A DNA stretch of 23,533 nt from CAZPMT01 sp964587655 (GCA_964587655.1 CAZPMT010000087.1:1-23533), one strand, 5' to 3'; shown: positions 16,203 to 23,512, counted from the first letter of the stretch. Program-made: numbers and translations. Notes: a model not told the origin generated them from the letters alone.

Positions 16203-17881
16203 TGATACTTCCTCCGCAGCAGATGCATGACGAACCCGGCGACAAGGACGATCTGAACGACGCCCAAGACGGCAACCCAGACAACTAACCTTTGATCAAA
16301 GTCCGAGAGGATGATGGGGGCGTCGTCTTTTCCGGTCGCGCGTATGGCGATCAACTCCTCATTTTCGGTAAGCCACGCCATGATGTTCAAGATAAGATTC
16401 AGGTTTCCGGGAATTGCGGTCACCTGGCCGTTCGACGCGAAGTCGGAATCGCCCACCACCACGATGCGCGCGTCACGGGTCTGCCCGGAGGCGTCAACCT
16501 GGACGTCGGTCTTGGCGGTCACGGCAACGGCCACGGAGAGCGGTCCCTCTTTTTCGTCCAAGGCTTTCGATGCCTTGCCCTGTGATGAGAGCAGGGCCAG
16601 ATCCGTCTCACCAAAGAAATCGGGCGTCGTGCGTAGGAGCTCGTCGCCGGCCACTTGCGCGGGCAGATTCTGTGCGAGCGAGATGGAGCGGGCCGCGGAA
16701 AACACCAACTTCTGATCGAAGCCCTGCACGATTCGGTGATGCGCGTTGAAGCATCCGCGGAAAACCGCATCGGGACCCTGGTCATCGAAGAGCGACTTGT
16801 CGCCGGTGAATTCGACGGTCCATTTGCTCTTGGGCGAGACGACCATATCGTTGCCGACGATGATGCCGTAGCGTTGATCGAGCCAGGGGATAAGTTGTTC
16901 GGATTGGTTTGCCCCGGTGATGACTTTTCGCCAGGGGTCGATCAGTATCAGAAGGCGGCCGCCGCGGTCGAGGAAGGCCTGAATAGCCTTTATCTCCGCG
17001 GGATGGAGGTCGGCCTGAGGGCCGGAGAAGCCGAGGCCGTTTATGACAAGGACGCTGCAGTCGGCGGGGATCTCGGGATCGGTAATCACGATGGGAATGC
17101 GCTGGACGGCGTAGGCTTCGGATTCGAGGAGCGCGCGCAGTGCGGTCCCGCCCCTTTGTTCATCCTTATCATCCACGTTGCGTTCGCCGTGCCCCGTCAG
17201 GAAACAGATCTTGGGTTGCGAGTCGCGGATTACGTTGACGAGCGCGTTGGTGAAGTCCTTCTCTTCGAGGCGCGGGCTTGCTCCTTGCAGGGTAATGACC
17301 TTCTGGCGGTTGCCGCACCGAATGACAATGGTTCCCTGCGTGGAGGCGTGGGTGATATTCAGGCCTTCGAGGCGCGCCCGCTCGACCTGGGGATCGAGAT
17401 ACTCGACGTGCAGGCGCGACGTGTATTGCTGGCACTGTTCGAGGAAACGCTCGGTCTTGTCGGAAGCGATCTTTACCAGCGCATCGTCGATCTGGAGAAA
17501 GAAGCAAATGATGTCGACGTCCTTATTGAGGTTCTGGAGCACCTGGACAGTCTGCTCGGAGAGTTTTCGCCGGCCTTCCTTTGTCAGGTCCCACGAGTGC
17601 TTTCCGTGTTGCACGAAACCGTAGATCACGACGCATATTCCGATGAACAGCAGCGACGTGACGGCCGTGTTGAGTCCATAGAGGGCCTTTCCTTCGCGGA
17701 CGGAGTATCGAGCGACTCCCGTCAGGAGCAGGCCGAGCCACGTGAGACCCGCCAGCACGCTGATCGCGAGCGGGCCGAGGACTGACAGGGTAAAGGGCGT
17801 CTGCTTGAAGGCCAGCAGGTTCAGGCCGAGGACGAGGCACGCAAGGGCGAGAAGGCCCGCGGCGGTACGGAATCGTTTCAT
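16199..17881 (-). CDS. GldG-like ABC transporter auxiliary protein
   Basis: The product is 560 residues. Three hydrophobic segments (about 5-25, 31-55, 70-92) precede a long periplasmic region and a final membrane helix near 530-552, followed by a basic tail. The periplasmic part matches the ABC_transp_aux / GldG pattern: 'WDLTKEGRRKLSEQTVQVLQNLNKDVDI', 'KICFLTGHGERN', 'VLVINGLGFSGPQADLHPAEIKAIQAFLDRGGRLLILIDPW', 'RIVVVGDSDFASN'. Known GldG proteins act with an ABC-2 permease and ATPase in the envelope. The ATG lies 3 nt after the permease stop, with GGAGG about 11 nt upstream, and the 3' end overlaps the DUF4340 start by 4 nt. I do not claim gliding motility. Confidence 0.9.
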   Translation of the reverse strand: MKRFRTAAGLLALACLVLGLNLLAFKQTPFTLSVLGPLAISVLAGLTWLGLLLTGVARYSVREGKALYGLNTAVTSLLFIGICVVIYGFVQHGKHSWDLTKEGRRKLSEQTVQVLQNLNKDVDIICFFLQIDDALVKIASDKTERFLEQCQQYTSRLHVEYLDPQVERARLEGLNITHASTQGTIVIRCGNRQKVITLQGASPRLEEKDFTNALVNVIRDSQPKICFLTGHGERNVDDKDEQRGGTALRALLESEAYAVQRIPIVITDPEIPADCSVLVINGLGFSGPQADLHPAEIKAIQAFLDRGGRLLILIDPWRKVITGANQSEQLIPWLDQRYGIIVGNDMVVSPKSKWTVEFTGDKSLFDDQGPDAVFRGCFNAHHRIVQGFDQKLVFSAARSISLAQNLPAQVAGDELLRTTPDFFGETDLALLSSQGKASKALDEKEGPLSVAVAVTAKTDVQVDASGQTRDARIVVVGDSDFASNGQVTAIPGNLNLILNIMAWLTENEELIAIRATGKDDAPIILSDFDQRLVVWVAVLGVVQIVLVAGFVMHLLRRKYQ

Positions 17882-17884
17882 CGA

Positions 17885-18715
17885 TCAAGCCCTCCACTTC
17901 CGGCTTTCGAGCGCGCGGAACGTAAGGAAAAGAAAGAACGCCGTGACAAGCAGGTAATAGGTGATGTCCTCGGGGCGCAAGACGCCTTGGGTCATTTCCT
18001 TGGCGTGCGCGTCGAAGGCAAGCTGCTGGACAAGAGTGCGGAAGAAGTCGTAGAACGAGCCGATCACGTTTCTGAAACCCTCGGCCCACGCTTCGGGCGC
18101 CGGGTTTTTCCTGGGCAGGTCCCCGGCAAGCGTCCCGATGACGTAAAGGACGAGGGAGAAACCGAACGTAAGCGTTCCGGCGGTCACTTGGTTGCTGCTC
18201 ATGGCGGAAACGAAGAGGCCGAGGCTCAGGAAGGCGGCGCCCATCATAAAGACGGTGCAGAGGCCGAAGATGAGAACCATAGGCTCGACGTTGACGTAGA
18301 ACGCCATGATGATGAGATCGATGCCGATAACGGCCATCATGACGAGAAGCATGCCCAGCGAAGCGAAGTATTTTCCGAAGATGATCTCGCGGTCGCGCAA
18401 CGGATGGGTGAGCAGAAGCTCCATGGTGCCGCGATTGCGCTCCTCGGCGAGAAGCCGCATGGTGACGAGAGGCCCGATGAACATCACTAGCAGTCCGCAG
18501 AATACCAGGAAGGGACCAAGCAGGGTCTCCTCAAAATCGGGGACGTTCGAGTAAGCGTAGGCCGAAGGGTTCATGCTGATCTTGGCGTAGAACAGAAACG
18601 ACGCGGCGAACCCAAGCCCCGTAACGGCGGCGAACATGCCGACGACGACGTAGCCGACCGGGGTAATGAAGTAGCTGACGAACTCACGCTTGCATACCGC
18701 CCAGACGTTACGCAT
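17885..18715 (-). CDS. ABC-2 type permease (GldF-like)
   Basis: The product is 276 residues with about six membrane spans. The cytoplasmic loop 'MRLLAEERNRGTMELLLTHPLRDREIIFGKY' region is the hallmark of ABC-2 permeases that contact their ATPase. The ATG at 18715 was chosen because AAGGAGG lies 9 nt upstream and homology begins there; the frame is open further 5' but that part lies within the ATPase gene. It overlaps the ATPase stop by 8 nt. A long loop between the last two spans holds about 50 residues rich in Phe and charged positions. Exported substrate is unknown. Confidence 0.9.
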   Translation of the reverse strand: MRNVWAVCKREFVSYFITPVGYVVVGMFAAVTGLGFAASFLFYAKISMNPSAYAYSNVPDFEETLLGPFLVFCGLLVMFIGPLVTMRLLAEERNRGTMELLLTHPLRDREIIFGKYFASLGMLLVMMAVIGIDLIIMAFYVNVEPMVLIFGLCTVFMMGAAFLSLGLFVSAMSSNQVTAGTLTFGFSLVLYVIGTLAGDLPRKNPAPEAWAEGFRNVIGSFYDFFRTLVQQLAFDAHAKEMTQGVLRPEDITYYLLVTAFFLFLTFRALESRKWRA

Positions 18716-19643
18716 GGGCCGGCCCTCCTTCTTCGGCGGAGACAACGCCGATGAAAATGTCTTCAAGGGTCCGCGATCTCTTTTGCAGACTGCGGAGACG
18801 CAGGTCCGCCTCGACGAGCGCGGCGGCAGCGGACGGGCCGAGGTCCATGCCGGGAGATCCTTCGACAAGATAGCGGCCCGGGGCTTCTCTCGTGAACGAT
18901 CGCACGCCGGGCACGTTAGCAAGAACAGCCTCCACCTTATCCTCCGGCCCTGCTACATCAAGCTCGAGCACGTTGTTCGTATCGGCGGCGAGGTTTTCCA
19001 TGCGATCCTGCGCCACGATGCGGCCACGGTTGATGATCAGCACGCGCTCGCACACCATCGTGACCTCAGGCAGGATGTGGGTGCTGAGAAGGACGGTGTG
19101 ATCTTGCGCAAGCGATTTGATCATCTGGCGGATCTCGATGATCTGTTGCGGATCAAGCCCGACGGTCGGCTCATCCAGGATGAGCACGGGGGGATTGCCG
19201 ATAAGCGCTTGGGCAAGCCCGACGCGCTGGCGGTATCCTTTCGAGAGGTTGCCCACCTGCCGCTTGGCCATGTGGGCCAGACCACACCGCTCCATCACGC
19301 CGGCAACTTCCTTCTTGCGCTGAGACCGCGGCACGCCTTTCACCTCGGCGACATACCCCAGGAAACCAGACACTATCATCTCGCCATAGACAGGGACGCT
19401 CTCGGGCATGTACCCGACGCGCCGCTTGACCTCGATGGGGTCCTTCGTTATGTCGAAACCGGCCACGGTGGCTGTACCACGAGTCGGCGGTGAGAAGCCA
19501 GTCAGGATTCGCATCGTGGTGGTCTTTCCAGCGGCATTGGGTCCGAGGAATCCGATGATCTCGCCCTTGGCTACCGAGAACGTCACGTCCTCGATTGCAG
19601 CAATGGGGCCGTAGTACTTCGTGAGGCCTCTGACCTCAATCAT
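18708..19643 (-). CDS. ABC transporter ATP-binding protein (GldA-like)
   Basis: The product is 311 residues, the cytoplasmic motor of this operon. Motifs are complete: Walker A GPNAAGKTT (34-42, with Ala in place of the usual Gly at 37), 'GYMPES' in the Q-loop region, signature LSKGYRQ (133-139), Walker B VLILDEPT (153-160) and the switch His189 in STH. About 90 residues follow the nucleotide-binding core as a regulatory or accessory C-terminal domain, typical of GldA/NatA-like subunits. The start is supported by AAGGAG 8 nt upstream of the ATG. It is the first gene of a five-gene unit (ATPase, permease, GldG-like, DUF4340, lipoprotein) with overlaps or gaps of -8, 3, -4 and 0 nt. Confidence 0.95.
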   Translation of the reverse strand: MIEVRGLTKYYGPIAAIEDVTFSVAKGEIIGFLGPNAAGKTTTMRILTGFSPPTRGTATVAGFDITKDPIEVKRRVGYMPESVPVYGEMIVSGFLGYVAEVKGVPRSQRKKEVAGVMERCGLAHMAKRQVGNLSKGYRQRVGLAQALIGNPPVLILDEPTVGLDPQQIIEIRQMIKSLAQDHTVLLSTHILPEVTMVCERVLIINRGRIVAQDRMENLAADTNNVLELDVAGPEDKVEAVLANVPGVRSFTREAPGRYLVEGSPGMDLGPSAAAALVEADLRLRSLQKRSRTLEDIFIGVVSAEEGGPAHA

Positions 19644-19717
19644 AGGGGTGTCTCCTTCCGGGCATCAGGCATCTGAAATGAGGTGCCGCCTGCGGAATCC
19701 TGCCCAGGCCGTCGCGC

Positions 19718-19747
19718 ATTGTACACTACGAGACAAGCCCGTTTCAG
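19718..19747 (-). promoter_or_regulatory. Candidate promoter of the ABC operon
   Basis: On the minus strand CTGAAA (19747-19742), an 18-nt spacer and TACAAT (19723-19718) resemble a sigma70 promoter. The leader to the ATPase ATG would be about 68 nt. Confidence 0.5.
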
Positions 19748-20140
19748 CATTCTGACCCCTGTTTCTTCCGCACCGCACATGCGAACGCTCTCTGTGGGAT
19801 GCCATGCTTAGAGCTTACACAGCATGTTGTTGTTACACGAGAAATGTGTACAGCGACGAAGGTTTCAGCGATATCCAAAGAAAGTGCTTGATCTTTGCGG
19901 TACTGTCATGTATTATCTCTCGTTAGGCGAAAGCAAAAAGTATCCGGCAATGCGGAAGATTATGCCAAAGGGCTTCTCTACTGCTCTGGAATACTCTGTC
20001 ACGGCTTTAGGTTCCATCTGTTGAGTCTGTTGAGGCCGCTTAGGTTATACAGATCGGAAGCCGGTGCGGTTGCGTTGGCATAGGTCATGCTTGCGTATGT
20101 TAGCAGAAGAACAATTGCATCGGGAGAAAGCGAGGAAGTA
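19748..20140 (+). other. Gene-free stretch with promoter and leader of the small Cys protein
   Basis: No convincing gene is seen here, although short open frames exist. The stretch is lower in GC than its neighbours around 19800-20000. A promoter at 19888-19916 would produce a leader of about 215 nt before the small four-cysteine gene. I looked for known riboswitch cores and recognised none. Small hairpins such as CCG-GCAATG-CGG near 19951 are too short to be meaningful alone. Confidence 0.5.
19888..19916 (+). promoter_or_regulatory. Sigma70-like promoter, plus strand
   Basis: TTGATC (19888-19893), a 17-nt spacer and TATTAT (19911-19916) make a good vegetative promoter with a start near 19923. 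The first downstream gene is the small Cys protein at 20141. Confidence 0.6.
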
Positions 20141-20326
20141 ATGGTTGTCCAGTGTTGCTCGTGCCGCCAGGTTCGCAAAGGCAAGCGATGGGAAGAACCT
20201 GTCCAGGGCGACTTGGCCGGAGCTGTGAGCCACGGGTATTGCCCGGTGTGCGCAGCCAAGGCGTTCGCGGAGATCCAGGATCTCATGAGCGCCAAGAGCC
20301 TTTCCCAACAGGCCGCGGTCGGCTGA
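20141..20326 (+). CDS. Small four-cysteine zinc-ribbon-like protein
   Basis: The product is 61 residues. Two CxxC knuckles, Cys5/Cys8 (CSC preceded by an extra Cys, C-C-S-C) and Cys34/Cys37 in SHGYCPVC, suggest one bound zinc. The pattern 'CSCRQVRKGKRWEEP ... SHGYCPVC' resembles the short 'CSxCKxIR..W..... SHGxCPxC' segment found at the ends of some bacterial signalling proteins (PAS/GAF or response-regulator proteins), here standing alone. The ATG at 20141 has GAGG about 6 nt upstream; an in-frame ATG at 20087 has no ribosome-binding site. It is flanked by non-coding DNA on both sides. The function is unknown. Confidence 0.65.
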   Translation: MVVQCCSCRQVRKGKRWEEPVQGDLAGAVSHGYCPVCAAKAFAEIQDLMSAKSLSQQAAVG

Positions 20327-20574
20327 GCTCCCTGACTCAGCCCAAGCTACGGCTCCCGATGGCGCAGGTTCAAGCGGACCTACTTCCTCTTGCCCTTGGG
20401 AGAGATAATCGGGTATAGATTCTCTCCGTTTCTTCCCCTCCTCGTACTACAAGCCGCGCTTCTTTCTTTGCGACTTGGCGTCTTTGCGTTAGGCTGTTTG
20501 GCTGCGGCTATGCCGCGCTATGTACTTCGCTGTCGCCTTCGCCTGCCTCCTGCTCCTGACCGTCGCGCGAGAAC
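20327..20574. other. Non-coding stretch with a low-complexity phrase
   Basis: No gene is recognised. The stretch 20465-20493 contains CTTTGCGACTTGGCG followed by TCTTTGCGTTAGG, a repetitive phrase whose two halves share CTTTGCG. A small hairpin, GCGGC-TAT-GCCGC, lies near 20504-20516. The region ends at the cbiM promoter. Confidence 0.4.
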
Positions 20575-20604
20575 TTGGTATTACTGAATGAAAAATGGTA
20601 TTAT
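20575..20604 (+). promoter_or_regulatory. Candidate cbiM promoter
   Basis: TTGGTA (20575-20580), an 18-nt spacer and TATTAT (20599-20604) resemble a sigma70 promoter. Transcription would start near 20611, giving a leader of about 217 nt that contains the whole 20641-20812 hairpin. Confidence 0.55.
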
Positions 20605-20640
20605 TGGTGTAAGCGGCGCACGCAGCGAGAAAGCTTCAGC

Positions 20641-20812
20641 CTAGATTCGGCAATTGGAGACAGTTTGGTTTGTCAAAGTGGTGGACAAAATGGACGTTGT
20701 GGACAAAGTGGACGCGACCCTGCAGGTGATCCTTCTTGGCGTCCACATCGTCCACAAAGTCCACGCCGTCCACCATTTCGGGAGCACCTTGAATCTTGAC
20801 TGCCGAATCTAG
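20641..20812. repeat. 172-nt long hairpin with 12-bp terminal inverted repeats (MITE-like or structured leader)
   Basis: CTAGATTCGGCA (20641-20652) and its exact reverse complement (20801-20812) bound the element. Inside, 20679-20716 and 20738-20775 form a second inverted repeat, pairing at about 30 of 38 positions. It is built from TGGAC blocks every 9 nt (left arm) and the complementary GTCCA blocks (right arm). CTTCAG lies just outside on both sides (20634-20639 and 20813-20818), as a target-site duplication would. The right end is next to the cbiM Shine-Dalgarno. Confidence 0.65.
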
Positions 20813-20827
20813 CTTCAGGAGAAAGGA

Positions 20828-21502
20828 ATGCATATCCCCGATGGTTTTGTAAGCGGGCCGGTTAACGCCGCCTGTTTTCTGGTGTCCGCGGGCGTGGTTG
20901 GACTAGCGATCAAGAAGGCGGACAAATCGCTCGAAGAGCATCGGATTCCGCTGCTGGGGGTAACAGCGGCATTTGTGTTTGCGGCGCAGATGGTGAATTT
21001 CCCCGTGGCGGCGGGGACCAGCGGACATTTCCTCGGCGCTATGTTGGCTGCGGTGCTTCTCGGTCCGCTGAATGCGTGCCTGGTCATAGCGGTAGTTCTG
21101 ATCGTACAGTGTTTTCTCTTCGCGGATGGCGGCCTGACCGCCCTCGGCTCCAACATCTTCAACATGGGTGTTGTCGGAGCGGTACTCGCGTATCTGGTCT
21201 TCGCCGGAATCAGGTCCGTCGCGCCGCGGACGAAGTGGTGGTTTCTGTTCGCGGCGGGAGCGGCCTCGTGGCTTTCGGTTGTCGCCGCGTCTGCAACGTG
21301 TGCGATCGAGCTCGCGGTTTCGGGCACCGTGCCCATCGGCGTCGCGGCGCCGGCCATGACGGGGGTACACGCGCTAATCGGCATCGGAGAGGCGATCGTC
21401 ACCGTAACGACGCTGTCCGCGGTGCTGGCCGCGCGGCCGGATGTCGTTCAGGCGTGGTGCGGGAGTGTAAACGAATTTCCCACGCTGGAGGTGAAGGCAT
21501 GA
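20828..21502 (+). CDS. cbiM: Cobalt/nickel ECF-type transporter substrate-binding subunit CbiM
   Basis: The product is 224 residues with about six or seven membrane spans. It starts MHIPDG, the invariant N-terminus of CbiM/NikM whose Met1 amine and His2 bind the metal in NikM structures; His67 in GTSGHFLG matches the third ligand. The 'FNMGVVGA' segment is also family-typical. Because the N-terminus is functional, the ATG at 20828 is certain; AGGAGAAAGGA precedes it. Specificity for Co or Ni cannot be read from the sequence. The PDGLE gene overlaps its 3' end by 4 nt. No CbiQ or CbiO gene follows, and no cobalamin riboswitch box was found upstream. A long hairpin lies in its leader. Confidence 0.95.
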   Translation: MHIPDGFVSGPVNAACFLVSAGVVGLAIKKADKSLEEHRIPLLGVTAAFVFAAQMVNFPVAAGTSGHFLGAMLAAVLLGPLNACLVIAVVLIVQCFLFADGGLTALGSNIFNMGVVGAVLAYLVFAGIRSVAPRTKWWFLFAAGAASWLSVVAASATCAIELAVSGTVPIGVAAPAMTGVHALIGIGEAIVTVTTLSAVLAARPDVVQAWCGSVNEFPTLEVKA

Positions 21503-21816
21503 ACGGGCGAACTTGGTTGTTTCTGGCGGGAGCCCTCGCGGCGGCTCTGGTGTTAGCGGGCCTGCTTTCCCCCTTTGCTTCTTCTTCGCCGGACGGCCTT
21601 GAACGCGTCGCCAAGGACAATGGTTTTGCCGAGAAGAGCGATGGCGATCCAGTCTGGAAATGGACGCCCCTCCAGGACTATGTGACTCCCGGCATCGCAA
21701 ACGGTCATATTGCAGCGGCCTCGGCGGGAGTGATCGGCACAGTGATCGTATTCGGTTGCACGTACGGTATCGCAAAAGCCCTGAAGCGAAACCGCGCGCA
21801 TAGATCGGGGAAATGA
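21499..21816 (+). CDS. PDGLE-domain protein (CbiN-like partner of CbiM)
   Basis: The product is 105 residues with two membrane helices (about 5-24 and 68-92) and an extracytoplasmic loop that starts SSPDGLERVAKDNGF (PDGLE at 31-35), the defining motif of the PDGLE family. In Co/Ni transporters this small protein takes the place of CbiN/NikN or is fused to CbiM. The ATG overlaps the cbiM stop as ATGA, and GGAGG lies about 7 nt upstream, so the pair is translationally coupled. The tail is basic (KALKRNRAHRSGK), fitting a cytoplasmic C-terminus. Confidence 0.9.
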   Translation: MNGRTWLFLAGALAAALVLAGLLSPFASSSPDGLERVAKDNGFAEKSDGDPVWKWTPLQDYVTPGIANGHIAAASAGVIGTVIVFGCTYGIAKALKRNRAHRSGK

Positions 21817-21879
21817 CCGCACCGTTTTGCATCCGTGGTTCAATCGCAGAATTCAGGCTAAAGGGGGCTTAGCGCGCTG

Positions 21880-22359
21880 ATGTTGAAGCGTGTCGTCTCG
21901 GGGGGACAGACCGGCGTTGATCGCGCCGCCCTCGACGTGGCCCTGAGCCGCGGCCTCCCGTGCGGCGGCTGGTGTCCCAAAGGCCGGCTCGCCGAAGACG
22001 GTCCCATTCCGCTCTCCTACCCGATGCGCGAGACGCCGAACCCCGTCTACGACGAACGCACCGTATGGAACGTGCGCGATTCGGATGGGACCTTGGTCCT
22101 CACATGGGGTACTCCCTCGCAAGGGACCGCCTTCACCGTCGAGATGGCGAAAGCGCTGCGCAAATCGTGTCTCGTGATTGACCTCGCGGAGAACGCCGCG
22201 ACCGCGGAAGACGCCGTCGAGTGGCTGCGGCGGAACCGCATAGGCGTCCTGAACGTCGCCGGGCCGCGAGCCAGCAAATGCCCTCAGATCTACGGGCAAG
22301 CCGTTGACTTCTTGAATCGGATGTTGGACGCCGGCATCGGGAATCAGTCCGCCAGATGA
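21880..22359 (+). CDS. cpYpsA-related SLOG family protein (putative molybdenum carrier)
   Basis: The product is 159 residues and cytosolic. The N-terminus 'VVSGGQTGVDRAALDVAL' and 'GGWCPKGRLAEDGPIP' are the family signature of the putative molybdenum carrier / cpYpsA group, a Rossmann-like nucleotide-binding fold of the SLOG superfamily. 'NVRDSDGTLVLTWGTPSQGT' is also typical. The family name comes from an algal molybdenum-cofactor carrier; the bacterial role is not established. The start ATG 21880 agrees with the family N-terminus, although the purine run AAGGGGG is rather far (about 12 nt). The 3' end overlaps the convergent SGNH-type gene by 16 nt. It lies 63 nt after the PDGLE gene and could be co-transcribed. 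Confidence 0.9.
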   Translation: MLKRVVSGGQTGVDRAALDVALSRGLPCGGWCPKGRLAEDGPIPLSYPMRETPNPVYDERTVWNVRDSDGTLVLTWGTPSQGTAFTVEMAKALRKSCLVIDLAENAATAEDAVEWLRRNRIGVLNVAGPRASKCPQIYGQAVDFLNRMLDAGIGNQSAR

Positions 22360-23405
22360 AGTTCTTTTACAAGCGCCTCGGCAACCTTCTTGTGCGCGGC
22401 GGGACTCGGATGATCGTCTCCCTTGATCGTGAATCCCGCCTGACGCATGTCGACCAGCGACGTGAAGTCCAAGTACTCGATTCCGCGTTCTCGAAGATAC
22501 GGTATGATGGCTTTCCCACTCATTTCGGACTGAGCGCTACCCGGGTACAGAAGAATGCGGAATCGCGAATTCGCAAAGTTCGAGTCGAACACCTCTTCCG
22601 CGCGCCGGACGATCCGGGCCGCAAAATCGAGATGTCTTCCCTTTATGAAAAGCGGGAAGTCCACGCCGAAGAAACGAAACGTGTCGATCCCGCCCAGGAA
22701 ATTGTACCAACGTGTAAGCGTGGGACGCCCCGTCGTGAAGTTGCCGTTGCGGATGACGCCACCCTCCGGGTCGATGACGTAGTTTGGAAAGGTGCGGCCC
22801 CATTTCGTGGCGACGCGCATCGACCCGATCGCGCGGCGCACATGGTGCGGTATGAACACGTACACGATGACGCCGGATTTCTCCGCGACCTCCCGGGCGA
22901 ACTCGCCGCTCTCCAGTTTCGCAAGCATCTGCTGCGGACCGTACCCCGAGCAGCCATAGTTGTACACCCGATACTCCGGGGCAAGCGCCGCCACCTGCCA
23001 CGGAAGCGTTTCATCATCGGCAAGCCCTTCCCCAAACGTGTACGAACATCCAAAGAAAGCAAGGAACTCCTTCTTGCCGACGGGCGGCGACGCGTACGCA
23101 CTGCGCCGGCCAAATTCGTCGGTCGTGTACGTCGCGTCGTAAATCACGCTTCCGTCGACCCTCTTGACGGAGCGCACACGCACGTTCGGCGCACCCTTTG
23201 GACCGACGACGTCATCGTAGCGCAGATAGTCGGTGTAGTAGCTGCCCTCAAAGGCCATGCGGCCGTCATTCCGCTCGTTCAGCGCATGAAACAGCTTCTC
23301 GAATCCCCGCCACGCGACAAACACGATCAGCAAACCAATGGCAAGCGCAAGCAGGTTCTTCAGCAACCGGCGGCCGCGACCGTTATCAATCGGATCATGA
23401 TCCAC
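22344..23405 (-). CDS. Membrane-anchored SGNH/GDSL-hydrolase-like protein
   Basis: The product is 353 residues from GTG at 23405; GTG at 23429 would add 8. One N-terminal membrane helix (about 16-33) anchors an extracytoplasmic domain. SGNH landmarks are FFGCSYTFGEGL with the nucleophile Ser near 121, GCSGYGPQQML shortly after, and DDHPSPAAHKKVAEAL near the C-terminus with the Asp/His pair. The family includes esterases and O-acyl transferases or esterases acting on glycans; a role in polysaccharide acyl modification is possible but not shown. I chose 23405 because a TATAAT on the same strand (23417-23412) would start transcription about there. The 3' end overlaps the cpYpsA-like gene by 16 nt. 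Confidence 0.8.
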   Translation of the reverse strand: MDHDPIDNGRGRRLLKNLLALAIGLLIVFVAWRGFEKLFHALNERNDGRMAFEGSYYTDYLRYDDVVGPKGAPNVRVRSVKRVDGSVIYDATYTTDEFGRRSAYASPPVGKKEFLAFFGCSYTFGEGLADDETLPWQVAALAPEYRVYNYGCSGYGPQQMLAKLESGEFAREVAEKSGVIVYVFIPHHVRRAIGSMRVATKWGRTFPNYVIDPEGGVIRNGNFTTGRPTLTRWYNFLGGIDTFRFFGVDFPLFIKGRHLDFAARIVRRAEEVFDSNFANSRFRILLYPGSAQSEMSGKAIIPYLRERGIEYLDFTSLVDMRQAGFTIKGDDHPSPAAHKKVAEALVKELHLAD

Positions 23406-23411
23406 GCGGTG

Positions 23412-23417
23412 ATTATA
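23412..23417 (-). promoter_or_regulatory. TATAAT -10 box before the SGNH-type gene
   Basis: A perfect TATAAT lies 6 nt before the GTG at 23405. No good -35 is seen at 16-18 nt; TTGGCT is present at 22 nt. If real, the mRNA would be leaderless or nearly so. Confidence 0.4.
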
Positions 23418-23492
23418 CACACCCCGCACACGCAGTCGCAGCCAAGGGCTTCGTTGCGCTCAGAGCTTGTGAAAAAATACCAGAATGGCGTC

Positions 23493-23512
23493 ATTCCCGC
23501 GAAGGCGGGAAT
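23493..23512. repeat. dRS3-like inverted repeat at the right edge
   Basis: ATTCCC, eight bases, GGGAAT. Arms extend to 8 bp (ATTCCCGC / GCGGGAAT) with the loop GAAG. The pattern equals the dRS3 consensus ATTCCC-N8-GGGAAT known from Neisseria, and similar hairpins are scattered in many genomes. Confidence 0.7.

Noticed and set aside
14430..16205. Long plus-strand open frame opposite the DUF4340 gene
   Set aside because: It is an antisense shadow: the minus strand has a clear DUF4340 protein with ribosome-binding site and operon coupling, and the plus-strand translation shows no recognisable domain.
16655..17785. Plus-strand open frame of 376 codons opposite the GldG-like gene
   Set aside because: The minus-strand gene is well supported; the plus frame is a GC-driven shadow.
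19824..20024. Small plus-strand open frame of 66 codons
   Set aside because: It has no ribosome-binding site or recognisable domain, and a promoter (19888-19916) lies inside it, so non-coding leader DNA is the better reading.
20327..20827. Cobalamin riboswitch upstream of cbiM
   Set aside because: I looked for the GCCACTG-type B12 box and did not find it; the leader structure is a simple long hairpin instead.
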